NCBI GenBank assembly: GCA_902777275.1
Contig: CACYTI010000010.1
Location: 39,072 to 103,071 of the forward strand
DNA: 64,000 bases
From: an uncultured Ruminococcus sp.
GTDB lineage: Bacteria; Bacillota; Clostridia; Oscillospirales; Acutalibacteraceae
Direction: 5' to 3'
Shown: positions 1 through 8,600 of the stretch, piece after piece
How positions within the stretch are numbered: position 1 is the stretch's first letter
Layout: the number at the start of each line of letters is the position of its first letter
The notes under the pieces: model-generated
The model's input: the letters and a program-made list of their open reading frames with translations, nothing else
Databases searched by the model: none
Told to the model about the DNA's origin: nothing
Translations under genes and position numbers: made by a program

Positions 1-36
1 AACATTTTATCACCCGCTAAAACTTATTCAAACCTA

Positions 37-65
37 TTGCCAAAAATGCGGATTTTAACTATAAT
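37..65 (+). promoter_or_regulatory. Promoter of the exonuclease III gene
   Basis: TTGCCA at 37-42 and TATAAT at 60-65 are separated by 17 bases, a near-perfect sigma-A promoter. The predicted start of transcription is about 72, which gives a leader of only about 20 bases containing the AGGGGG ribosome binding site. Confidence 0.75.
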
Positions 66-94
66 ATTTATGTAAGTAACAAGGGGGAAAAGTG

Positions 95-850
95 ATGAAA
101 AAGCTTATTTCATGGAACGTCAACGGTCTTCGTGCCTGTGTGACAAAAGGATTTTTGGATTTCTTTAAAGAGATCGACGCCGATGTTTTCTGTATTCAGG
201 AGACCAAGCTCCAACAAGGGCAGATCGAGCTTGACCTTACGGGCTATCATCAGTACTGGAACTACGCCGAAAAGAAGGGCTATTCGGGCACGGCTATGTT
301 TACAAAGGACGAGCCGATTAATGTTCAATACGGGATAGGCATTGAGGAGCATGACAGCGAGGGAAGGGTCATCACCGCCGAGTTTGAGGATTATTTCGTC
401 GTCACCTGCTACACTCCGAACTCTCAGAATGAGCTGCGGCGTTTGGATTACCGCATGACATGGGAGGACGCTTTTTTGGCTTATTTAAAGAGCCTCGAAA
501 GCCGCAAGCCCGTTATTTTATGCGGCGATTTAAATGTAGCTCATACGGAAATCGACCTCAAAAACCCAAAGACCAACCGCAAGAACGCGGGCTTTACCGA
601 CGAGGAACGCGCAAAGATGACCGCGCTTCTCGGCAGCGGCTTTACAGACACCTACCGCTTTTTCAACCCCGACAAGGTGGGCGTTTACTCGTGGTGGTCG
701 TACCGCTTCCGCGCAAGAGAAAAGAACGCGGGCTGGCGTATTGATTACTTTATAACCTCAAATTCGCTCGACGAAAGGCTCGTCAGCGCCGACATTCTGA
801 CCGATGTGTTCGGCTCCGACCATTGCCCCGTGGAGCTTGTGATAGAGTGA
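95..850 (+). CDS. exoA: Exodeoxyribonuclease III / AP endonuclease
   Basis: This is a class II apurinic/apyrimidinic endonuclease of the exonuclease III family, which nicks DNA 5' to abasic sites and trims 3' ends in base excision repair. The 251-residue length is typical. Family motifs seen are WNVNGLR at the N terminus, the metal-binding Glu in [18 protein letters not shown] with the catalytic Asp and Asn, [20 protein letters not shown], and SDHCPV at the C terminus with the catalytic Asp-His pair. The ATG at 95 is preferred over the GTG at 92 because it lies 7 bases behind the AGGGGG at 82-87. A strong promoter sits directly upstream. No key residue is missing. Confidence 0.95.
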   Translation: MKKLISWNVNGLRACVTKGFLDFFKEIDADVFCIQETKLQQGQIELDLTGYHQYWNYAEKKGYSGTAMFTKDEPINVQYGIGIEEHDSEGRVITAEFEDYFVVTCYTPNSQNELRRLDYRMTWEDAFLAYLKSLESRKPVILCGDLNVAHTEIDLKNPKTNRKNAGFTDEERAKMTALLGSGFTDTYRFFNPDKVGVYSWWSYRFRAREKNAGWRIDYFITSNSLDERLVSADILTDVFGSDHCPVELVIE

Positions 851-885
851 AATAAATCAAAAAATAATTCTAAAGGAGAATAATT

Positions 886-2130
886 ATGGGATTGTTTAAA
901 AAAGAATTCTGCGCTGTCTGCGGTGAAAAAATAAGCCTGCTCGGAAAGCGCAAGGTCGAGGACGGCGTTGTTTGCAGCAAATGCACCAAAAAGCTCTCGC
1001 CGTTTTTCAAGGAGAGAAAGAAGTCAACCGTCAACGACATCAAGGATCAGCTCGCTTACCGCGAGGACAACCGCCAAAAGCTCAACAGCTTCAATCAGAC
1101 AAGAACCTACGGCACCCGCACAAAGGTCTACATCGACGACGCTCAACAATGCTTTGTTGTCAGCAGGGCGAGAGATTTCCGCGAGGACAACGCCGATATC
1201 ATTAAGCTTAGTCAGGTGACGGGCGCAAGGTATGACGTAAAGGAGCACCGCTCAGAGATTTTCCGCAAGGATTCCGAGGGCAGGTCGGTGTCGTACAATC
1301 CGCCGAGATATGAATACAGCTACGAATTCAAGGTTTATATCAACGTCAACTCGCCTTATTTTGACGAGATAGAGTTTGAGCTGACCGACTATCGCCCCGA
1401 CAGCAGGCATTCAAGCGACTATCACCGCTTTGAGGACATGGCAAATGAGCTTGTTTCGGCGCTGAAGGACAGCAAAAGAAATATGATGAATTCAAACAGC
1501 GGATTCATGGGTATGGCTGCAGCCGCTCCCTTCGAGGGTCAGCAGATGATGAACGGTCCCGAATTGAAGAATAACTTAGAGGTGAAGTTCGGAAGCAAAA
1601 ACCCTGTTCCGTATCCGCAAAATATAAACGGAAATCAGGTCAGTCTTGCCGTAAGGTTTATTGGCAAGTTTGTGATTTCGGTCGTCAATCCTCAGCAGTT
1701 TATGAGCTGCGGAAGCGTTGAAGATATCAGCGGCGCGCTTAGAGCTCAGGTTGAAAACTCCGCAGGCGAGGCTATCTCATTATGCGCCCGCAACGGAATA
1801 CCCGTCGCGCAGCTTCCTGCACGGTCAAATGAAATCGCAAAATATGTAAAGGATAATTTAGAGAGCGGTTGGCAGGCGCAGTTCGGAGTGACAATGGAGT
1901 CGATCGCGTTCGCAAGCTTGTCGCTGACCGAAGAAAGCGCGGCAGCGTACAAACAAATGAGAGTGGCGCAGTTTAATCGGCCCGCGCAGCATGACTATAT
2001 GGAGCAGCAGGCTGAGCGGCAGTATCAGCAGGACGCTGTTCAGCAGCAGGCGCAGACATGGGTCTGTCCCGCGTGCGGAACTGAGAACACGAGCAAATTC
2101 TGCGTAGGCTGCGGAACGCCCAGAGGTTGA
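886..2130 (+). CDS. SPFH-domain protein with zinc-binding ends
   Basis: A 414-residue soluble protein in three parts. Residues 1-40 carry a CxxC pair (C9, C12) and a second pair (C30, C33), resembling the DUF4428 zinc module. A middle part (about 60-210) has no motif I can name. Residues about 230-370 look like a YdjI-type SPFH (band 7 / virion core-like) domain. The C terminus is a short zinc ribbon with C394, C397, C406 and C409, preceded by a Gln-rich linker. There is no signal peptide or membrane segment, so it is probably cytoplasmic, perhaps attached to membranes through other proteins as YdjI-type proteins are in phage-shock-like membrane stress systems. That role is inferred from the family. 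The start follows AAAGGAG with 7-8 bases spacing. It is separated from exoA by 35 bases and may share its promoter. Confidence 0.7.
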   Translation: MGLFKKEFCAVCGEKISLLGKRKVEDGVVCSKCTKKLSPFFKERKKSTVNDIKDQLAYREDNRQKLNSFNQTRTYGTRTKVYIDDAQQCFVVSRARDFREDNADIIKLSQVTGARYDVKEHRSEIFRKDSEGRSVSYNPPRYEYSYEFKVYINVNSPYFDEIEFELTDYRPDSRHSSDYHRFEDMANELVSALKDSKRNMMNSNSGFMGMAAAAPFEGQQMMNGPELKNNLEVKFGSKNPVPYPQNINGNQVSLAVRFIGKFVISVVNPQQFMSCGSVEDISGALRAQVENSAGEAISLCARNGIPVAQLPARSNEIAKYVKDNLESGWQAQFGVTMESIAFASLSLTEESAAAYKQMRVAQFNRPAQHDYMEQQAERQYQQDAVQQQAQTWVCPACGTENTSKFCVGCGTPRG

Positions 2131-2151
2131 TAAAACCGGGTAAAAGCTTTT

Positions 2152-2671
2152 AATAATTGAGTGGGAGGCTGCCAAAATGTTTCGCAGCCGTCCTCTCACA
2201 CCACAGTGCATACCGTTCCGTACACGGCGGTTCAATAGTTTGAGTGCAGTACCTTGTATCTTTGGAGTATGTCATTATACCCCACGGATGCAAGGTATTC
2301 GTTTGTTAATGACCTGTGCAGAACATAGCTGTCGGCGATGCGCCAATATGCTTTCCTGCTGTTTGCCACTCCCACGCTTTGAAATAATTGATTCCAAGCC
2401 GCACAAGGTTGTCGTGCTTTTTCTTGATTATCTTCCACTGCTTCCAATATATTTGCCGCGTTTACACCACGGGGTTCGGGCAGTATGGGACTTTGTCTTG
2501 TCCGGCAGACTCGACCGCACCGCAGTTGCTTTATATGCGATTTCTGTTCGTAAGACCGAGAGTTTACTTTGGGTTTACTTCAGATTCCGCCTCGCGACGG
2601 ACACCCTTGCCCTCTGCTAACACTTTCTACTGCCAAGCTTGCAGTGGACTTTCGCCACCAAGTTACTGCAC
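2152..2671 (-). mobile_element. Group II intron remnant, internally deleted
   Basis: Read on the minus strand, the element begins with GTGCAG at 2671 and continues with runs typical of group II intron domain I: AACTTGGTGGCGAAAGTCC, GAGGGCAAGGGTGTCC, GTCGCGAGGCGGAATCTGAAG, and a later CATACTGCCCGAA. It ends with a domain V-like hairpin (about 2191-2232, containing GAACGGTATGCAC and GGTGTGAGAGG) and the typical 3' end CCTCCCACTCAATTAT near 2152-2167. Between them only the last part of the maturase survives, joined directly to domain I near 2456, so most of the intron-encoded protein and domains II-III are missing. It lies 13 bases past a perfect terminator hairpin (2685-2724). Boundaries are estimates from remembered family patterns, not from an alignment. 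It cannot encode its own mobility. Confidence 0.75.
2232..2455 (-). pseudogene. Group II intron maturase, C-terminal fragment with frameshift
   Basis: The minus strand encodes QIYWKQWK and KNL-like DNLVRLGI, the maturase (X) domain signature, up to YFKAWEW. The frame then shifts by one base near 2365-2371 and continues as ANSRKAYWRIADS and LHRSLTNEYL to a stop at 2232-2234, the DNA-binding end of the same protein. Restoring one G in TGGCAAAC would rejoin the frames. The reverse transcriptase domain is absent. It is a dead fragment inside the intron remnant. Confidence 0.8.
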
Positions 2672-2684
2672 ATTCCGGGTAAAT

Positions 2685-2724
2685 CAAAGAAAGAAATAGC
2701 CACGGCTGGCTATTTCTTTCTTTG
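2685..2724. terminator. Perfect 18-bp hairpin, bidirectional terminator
   Basis: Arms 2685-2702 and 2707-2724 are perfectly complementary (18 bp) around the loop CGGC. The arms are A-rich on the left and T-rich on the right in both orientations, so it can stop transcription from either side. The intron remnant begins 13 bases away. Confidence 0.75.
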
Positions 2725-2827
2725 TGATGGATATGTTTTTCGTCACGATGTTAAGATATCGGAGCGACGGTTTTCGCAGGAATGCCGAGCCTGAGCAGCC
2801 CCTGCACTCCAAATTATAACAGCACTT
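2725..2827. other. Intergenic stretch without a gene
   Basis: No open frame, promoter or named element was recognised. A 7-bp dyad, ACAGCAC at 2819-2825 and GTGCTGT at 2839-2845, straddles the stop codon of the next gene and might be a weak terminator for it, but no T-run follows. Confidence 0.4.
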
Positions 2828-3406
2828 TCAATTGTTAGGTGCTGTCCTCCACTCCGTAAGGCTTTCACCCTTCACCAAAAACGCTTTTCGGGCTGTTTTG
2901 GCCATCGGTTCGTCGCTGCGGCTGTCGGAGTAAAATTCATCAACGACGGCGTTTTCTCCGAAAATCTCCCTGAAACGGCGCACCTTTTCCTCGCCGTGGC
3001 AGTTCTCTCCGCTGTATATCCCTGTTTCGGGATCGACGATTGAGGCTATCAGCGTGCCGACGCCGAGCTCGCTGCAAATTGGGCGCAGCAAAAAGACGGG
3101 GGAGGCTGAGATTATTACGTCATCGGGGCGTTTTTGTTCCAAATAAAACCGCTTGATTTTTTTGCGGTTCTTTTCCCAAAAATCATGTACGTCGCGCTTA
3201 CAGTCGCAATAGCGCAAAAAACGGTACATGACCTCTTTGAATTGCGTCTTGGTTCCTTTCTTTGCCGCGTAAAACCGCAGAGTAGCTCCCAAAAGCGACG
3301 GGGCACACATAATAATTATCTTTTTATGTCGTTTTAGACAAAATAAATAAAAATCAGCCGTTGAATCGCCGTCGTATATTGTTTTGTCAAAATCGTAGGC
3401 GTTCAT
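2828..3406 (-). CDS. HAD-superfamily phosphatase (HAD-IB type)
   Basis: A 192-residue haloacid-dehalogenase-type phosphatase. Motif I is DFDKT near residue 5, with the nucleophile and acid Asp residues. Motif II is the Ser in ISASP. A late acidic motif is DEFYSDSRSDEPM, with the metal-binding Asp residues. A helical cap lies between motifs I and II, as in the IB subfamily that includes phosphoserine phosphatase-like enzymes. The substrate cannot be told from sequence. The start at 3406 follows GGAAAGG at good spacing; an in-frame ATG at 3430 lies ahead of that site and is less likely. The gene diverges from the DUF5685 gene, with about 160 bases between them. Confidence 0.75.
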   Translation of the reverse strand: MNAYDFDKTIYDGDSTADFYLFCLKRHKKIIIMCAPSLLGATLRFYAAKKGTKTQFKEVMYRFLRYCDCKRDVHDFWEKNRKKIKRFYLEQKRPDDVIISASPVFLLRPICSELGVGTLIASIVDPETGIYSGENCHGEEKVRRFREIFGENAVVDEFYSDSRSDEPMAKTARKAFLVKGESLTEWRTAPNN

Positions 3407-3507
3407 AAAATTACCTTTCCTTTTTATCACAAAATGTTCACATTATTATGTTATCATAAAAAAACATGGAAATAATTCGAGATTGGAAAAAATCTGTCGT
3501 CTTTCTA

Positions 3508-3536
3508 TTGATTATTACGATAAAATATAGTATAAT
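3508..3536 (+). promoter_or_regulatory. Promoter of the DUF5685/J-protein operon
   Basis: TTGATT at 3508-3513 and TATAAT at 3531-3536 are 17 bases apart. Transcription would start near 3543, about 23 bases before the start codon. Confidence 0.7.
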
Positions 3537-3565
3537 GCTATAAATATGTCTAAAAGGGGTTGCGT

Positions 3566-4429
3566 ATGTTCGGTTATTTGCGGGTTCAAAAAAGCGAGCT
3601 GCTTGTCCGCGAGTTTGAGGCTTACAAGTCGGTTTACTGCGGACTTTGCCGTCAGTTGGGAAAAGATTATTCCTTTTTAACGCGCCTCATTTTAAGCTAC
3701 GACTGCACCTTTTACGCCATGCTGCTCATGTCGCTCAGCCGCTCCTGCGGCGGTTTTTACAAGGGACGGTGCAAATGCAATCCCTTTAAAAAGTGCAGCT
3801 TTGCCCGCTGCGGTGACGACGCTTACGGCAAGGCGGCGGCGCTTTCGGTCATTTCGGCTTACTACAAGTTAGAGGACGACCTGACCGACAGCGGATTTTT
3901 CAAAAGATTCGCCGTGCGGCTGATAAAGCCGTTTTTCGGCAGATGGCACAAAAAAGCTGCTAAGAATTATCCCGAGCTTGAAGCGCCCGTTTCCAAAATG
4001 ATGGAAATGCAGCGCGAGGTCGAGCGGGACAAAAGCGCGGGGATTGACCCCTCGGCTCACCCAACGGCTGTTATGCTCGGAACCGTGCTCGCTCTTGAGG
4101 GCGTTGACGACGCTCAGCGGCGTATCTATTACGAGTTCGGCTATCACATAGGCAGGTGGATTTACCTTATCGACGCCGCCGACGACCTGGAAAAGGACAT
4201 AAAAAAAGACTGCTTCAATCCCTTCCGAAATGTTAGTGCCGGGGATATACGCGAATATCAGACCTCGGTGCTCAATCAGTCGCTCGCTCGCGCCTATGAC
4301 GCGTACAACCTAATTACGCTGATTGATTTTAAAGGGATTTTTGACAATATGATGCTTTACGGCTTTCCGACAAAGCAAAACACGGTAGTGTACCGTATTG
4401 AGGAGGAAGAAAATGACAAATCCATATGA
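3566..4429 (+). CDS. DUF5685-family protein, Cys-rich and Asp-rich
   Basis: A 287-residue, mainly helical protein of unknown function that resembles DUF5685. It has a CGLC motif (C25, C28), a second cysteine cluster around [16 protein letters not shown], and an acidic motif [10 protein letters not shown] about two thirds along. The first two could bind metal. The acidic motif recalls the Asp-rich metal sites of all-helical isoprenoid synthases, which is only my reading of the pattern. ATG at 3566 is 6 bases behind AGGGG; the upstream TTG at 3560 overlaps that site. The end overlaps the J-protein gene by 17 bases, which suggests translational coupling and a joint role. Confidence 0.65.
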   Translation: MFGYLRVQKSELLVREFEAYKSVYCGLCRQLGKDYSFLTRLILSYDCTFYAMLLMSLSRSCGGFYKGRCKCNPFKKCSFARCGDDAYGKAAALSVISAYYKLEDDLTDSGFFKRFAVRLIKPFFGRWHKKAAKNYPELEAPVSKMMEMQREVERDKSAGIDPSAHPTAVMLGTVLALEGVDDAQRRIYYEFGYHIGRWIYLIDAADDLEKDIKKDCFNPFRNVSAGDIREYQTSVLNQSLARAYDAYNLITLIDFKGIFDNMMLYGFPTKQNTVVYRIEEEENDKSI

Positions 4430-5030
4430 GGTGCTCGGCGTTTCACCCGATGCGTCGGATGAAGAAATCAAGAAAGCGTACCGCGATTTAGCAAAAAAGT
4501 ACCACCCCGACAACTACGCAGACAGCCCGCTTGCCGACCTCGCAGAGCAAAAGATGAAAGAGGTCAACGAGGCTTACGATGAAATCAACCGTATGCGCCA
4601 AAAGGGAAAGGGCACAGGCTCCACGGGAGGCACGGGCTCGGCAGGCTCCTACAGTGCGGGCGGCACGAACACACAGTTCTACAGCGTGCGCATTTACATT
4701 CAGCGCAATATGATACAGGAAGCCGAAAAGGTGCTCGACAGCACCCCCGAGGGCAACCGAACCGCAGAATGGCACTATCTTAAGGGTATGTGCGCTTTCC
4801 GCAAGGGCTGGAGCGATCAGGCTACTCAATATTTTACGACCGCTGTAAACATGGATCCGAACAATCAGGAATACCGCGCCGCGCTGAACAACGTTACCAA
4901 TCAGCGCAGCTACAACTACGGCGGCTACAGCACGGGCACCACAACGGGAACCGGCGGAGGCGACTGCTCCTGCTGCGATGTTTGTACCGCGCTGATGTGC
5001 GCAGACTGCCTTTGCAGCTGTTGCAGATAG
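4413..5030 (+). CDS. J-domain protein with TPR-like part and cysteine-string tail
   Basis: A 205-residue protein. Residues 1-62 form a J domain with the HPD motif at 31-33, the site that stimulates the ATPase of Hsp70 (DnaK). A Gly/Ser/Thr-rich linker follows (about 65-90), then a helical repeat region (about 95-160, with [15 protein letters not shown]) that looks like a TPR unit. The tail has nine cysteines in the last 22 residues, including GDCSCCDVC and CLCSCC. There is no DnaJ zinc-finger or client-binding domain, so it is not the housekeeping DnaJ. The start is set by GAGGAGG at 4399-4405. The tail may bind metal or be modified by lipid; neither is shown. It overlaps the DUF5685 gene. 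Confidence 0.85.
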   Translation: MTNPYEVLGVSPDASDEEIKKAYRDLAKKYHPDNYADSPLADLAEQKMKEVNEAYDEINRMRQKGKGTGSTGGTGSAGSYSAGGTNTQFYSVRIYIQRNMIQEAEKVLDSTPEGNRTAEWHYLKGMCAFRKGWSDQATQYFTTAVNMDPNNQEYRAALNNVTNQRSYNYGGYSTGTTTGTGGGDCSCCDVCTALMCADCLCSCCR

Positions 5031-5045
5031 GGCGGATTCGCAAAA

Positions 5046-5606
5046 ATGAAAAAATCCAAAAGTATAATCCAAAAGCCCGCTTTCCGCATTGCCTTTTGTT
5101 CCGTTACCGCGGCTGTTGAGGTCGTATTTCTGTTTATCGCCGGGTTTTCCGGCGTGGGCACATACGCGCTTCCGTGCTTTGCGGGTTTGATCACCATAGC
5201 CGTAGTTATCGAGTACAAATGCAAATGGGCGCTCGGCGTTTACGCCGTTGCCGCCGTGCTGACGTTCCTTTTGTCGGGAAACAAAGAGGCGGCGCTGATG
5301 TTCACGGCATTTTTCGGGTATTATCCCATTCTTAAAAATGTGCTCGACCGGCATATAAAAAATGTTGTCGTGCGTTGGATAGTTAAATTCGCGGTATTCA
5401 ACGCGGCGGCTGTCGGTTCTTTTTACGCGGCGATTTATCTGCTTTCTATCCCCGCGTCCGAGTTTTCTCTCTTCGGCGTTTATCTTCCTCTTGTGTTTTT
5501 GTTGGCGGGAAATGTGTTTTTCCTGATTTACGATATTGCTGTAAACGTATTTGTCAAATTCTATGTCCAAAAGCTGAGACCCGCCATGTTCGGCAGGTAT
5601 ATTTGA
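5046..5606 (+). CDS. Multi-pass membrane protein
   Basis: A 186-residue protein with five or six hydrophobic segments (about 14-35, 42-58, 62-78, 83-97, 112-132, 140-165). The layout, small size and basic N terminus recall S components of ECF transporters, but I see no motif that names the substrate, so that is a guess. It begins 15 bases after the J-protein gene with only a weak GGCGG site in front, so it probably depends on translation of the upstream genes. Confidence 0.55.
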   Translation: MKKSKSIIQKPAFRIAFCSVTAAVEVVFLFIAGFSGVGTYALPCFAGLITIAVVIEYKCKWALGVYAVAAVLTFLLSGNKEAALMFTAFFGYYPILKNVLDRHIKNVVVRWIVKFAVFNAAAVGSFYAAIYLLSIPASEFSLFGVYLPLVFLLAGNVFFLIYDIAVNVFVKFYVQKLRPAMFGRYI

Positions 5607-5627
5607 ACAATCAGAAGGAAAGGTGAT

Positions 5628-8600
5628 ATGATGAAATCGAAACTGTTTGCGCGAATACTCTGTATAGTGCTGTGTGTCACGCTGATAGGCTCAGTACTTC
5701 TCGTTGCTATCCCCATGATAACCGGCGACGCCGCGACGTTCGCCCCCGTAAAGGACGGCGGAGGCACCATCACTGAAGACTATGTTAACCTGCGCTCGGG
5801 CGCGGGAGAGGACACCCCGATCGTTACGGTTATGAGGGTCAACACAAGGGTGACTTTTGTTGACGACACTCTGTACAATAACGACTGGTACAAGGTCAGG
5901 GAGCTTACCGCAGACCAAACGGGATATGTCAAGCAGGCTTATGTTGCCGCCGACGCTTCCGTGTCCTCAAAAATAAAGCTCTGCGTTTCAAAGGCTTCAA
6001 CTTATGTCGGCTGTCAGTATGCTTTCTGGCAGACGGGTGCCTCAAAGCCGAGCTGGAAAAGCTCCAACACTGCGGTTGCTACAATCGACCAAAACGGCAT
6101 TGCCACAGCCAAAAAAGCCGGCACCGCAACAATCACGGTATCCGAGGGCTCAGACAGCGCGTCCTGCACCCTGACAGTCCGCAACGGAAGCTCTACGGGT
6201 ATCTCATCGGCTTCTCTTAATATCCCGCTCGGCAGCACAGCGGTCCTCACCGCGAAAACGAGCGGAGTAGGCTGGTTTTCCTCAAATACGAACGTTGCGT
6301 CGGTAAGCGGCGGAAAGGTGACCGCAAAGGCGGTTGGCTACGCCACGATAAGCGCCTACACCTCAAGCGGCGCTTCGACCTGTCTTGTTCATGTCACAAA
6401 TCAGTCACAGTCCTCTAAAATAAAGCTTTGCGCGACAACAGCTTCCTCTTATGCGGGCTGTCAGTACGCTTTCTGGCAGACGGGCGCTTCAAATCCTGTC
6501 TGGTCAAGCTCCGATACATCTGTTGCGGATATCGACAGCAACGGCGTTATGACCGCAAAAAAAGCGGGCACAGCCACAATTTACTGCACCGAGGGGAAAG
6601 AGACCTCGTTCTGCAATTTCACTGTATACTCGGGCGTAAGCACGGGGATCTCGGCTGAATCAATGCTTTTGATAAACGGCTCCACAGGCAAGCTCACCGC
6701 AAAATCTGCGAATGTAAACTGGTATTCGTCCAACAAGAATGTCGCCACGGTCATAGGCGGCATAGTGACAGCCAAGGGCACGGGCTACGCCACTATAAGC
6801 GCCTACACCTCAAAAGGCGCATCGACCTGTCTTGTTTACGTCACAAGCGGCGCGCAGACCTCGTCGATAAAGCTCTGCGCTTCTCAGGCTTCAAGCTATG
6901 TGGGCTGTCAGTACGCTTTCTGGCAGACAGGAGCCTCAAAGCCGACATGGTCAAGCTCCAACCCGAACGTCGCCGATATCGATTCAAAAGGCGTACTCAC
7001 CGCTCACGCGGCGGGCGTGACGACCATCAGCTGCTCCGAAAAGGGTTCGGTTTCCACCTGCAAATTCACGGTGAAAAACGGCACCCCGACGGGTATCTCA
7101 AGCGCGGGACTCTCAATTGAAGTCGGCAAAACCGCCAAGCTGACCGCTAAAACGAGCGGAGTGAGCTGGTACTCCTCAAATACGAATGTCGCGACAGTCA
7201 GCGGCGGAACGGTCACAGCAAAATCGGTAGGCTATTCAACGATAAGCGCCTACACCTCAAGCGGCGCTTCGACCTGTCTTGTTCAGGTAACAGCGGCAAG
7301 CCAGCCCGAGCCTGAGCCCGAGCCGGAACCGACAACCGCTTTGCGCGGATATATAACGGGCGACTATGTCAATTTGCGCAGCGGCGCGGGCACGAGCTTC
7401 TCGATCATCGCCGTTTTGCCCGAGAAAACCGAATTCACCTTCCTCAGCGAAACGCTGTACAACACCAACTGGTACCACATCAAGCTCGACAGCGGCGTAA
7501 CAGGATATGTCAGCAAAACCTATGTTGAAAAAATAATCCCTCCGACAATCACTCTCTGCGCCAAAACCGCTTCGACATATGTCGGATGTCAGTACGCTTT
7601 CTGGCAGACGGGAGCGGAGTATCCCGAGTGGAAAAGCTCCGATACCTCTGTTGCAACTGTTGATCAAAACGGAATTGTCACCGCCAAAAAAGCGGGAACC
7701 GCCGTTATCAGCGCTTCCGAAGACGGCGGAACAGGCACCTGCAAGCTCACCGTCAAAAAAGGAAGTGCAACTGGAATTTCGCCCACTACGCTCACACTTG
7801 CGGCGGGCAAGACCTCAAAGCTTACCGCGAAAACAAGCGGAGTTAGCTGGTTCTCGTCAAATAAAAACGTAGCCACGGTCAGCGGCGGAACAGTTACCGC
7901 GAAGAGCACGGGCTACGCCACGATAAGCGCCTACACCTCAAACGGCGCTTCGACCTGTCTTGTAAAGGTCACCGAGGGAACGGGCACGCTAAAGTTCCTC
8001 GTCAGCACAGCCTCAATGTATGTCAACTGCAAATACGCCGTTCCGCACACAAACGGAAAAGGCGCGACCTGGACAAGCTCCAACACAAGCGTAGCCACCG
8101 TTGACAGCAACGGCGTTGTCACCGCAAAGGCGGCGGGCAGCGCGACCATAAAGGCTGTAAACTCCGTTTCGACCGCAAGCCTTTCGTTAAAGGTTTCGAG
8201 CGGCTCGTCCACGGGCATTTCGCTCTCAAGCTCCAAAATAGCTGCCGGCAAGTCTATTCTTCTCGGCGCGGACAGCTATGTTGACTGGTTCTCGTCAAAC
8301 ACAAGCATAGCAACCGTTGATAACGGCGTTGTCACTGCAAAGGCGGCGGGCTACGTGACGATAAGCGCGTACAACAGCTACGGCGCTTCAACCTGTCTGC
8401 TTCATGTAACGGAGCCCGACAGCATTCGCTTTGTTTATTCCACCCCCAACTGCGCTCCCAAAAACTCAACCGTAACATTCAAGGCTATCACCGACAAGAG
8501 CAGAACGGCGGTTAAATTCGTGGTGAGCAACGGCTCAACGTCTTACACCGTAAAAGCAACAAGCAAGGTGTCCGACGGCAATACATACGTCTGGTCGGGC

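Noticed and set aside
2177-2620. Open frame of 147 codons on the plus strand
   Set aside because: It runs antisense through the group II intron remnant, lacks a ribosome binding site, and its product has no protein-like pattern.
4488-5570. Open frame of 360 codons on the minus strand
   Set aside because: It is antisense to the J-protein and membrane-protein genes, whose domains are clear; its product is low-complexity and rich in Arg, Ala and Cys.
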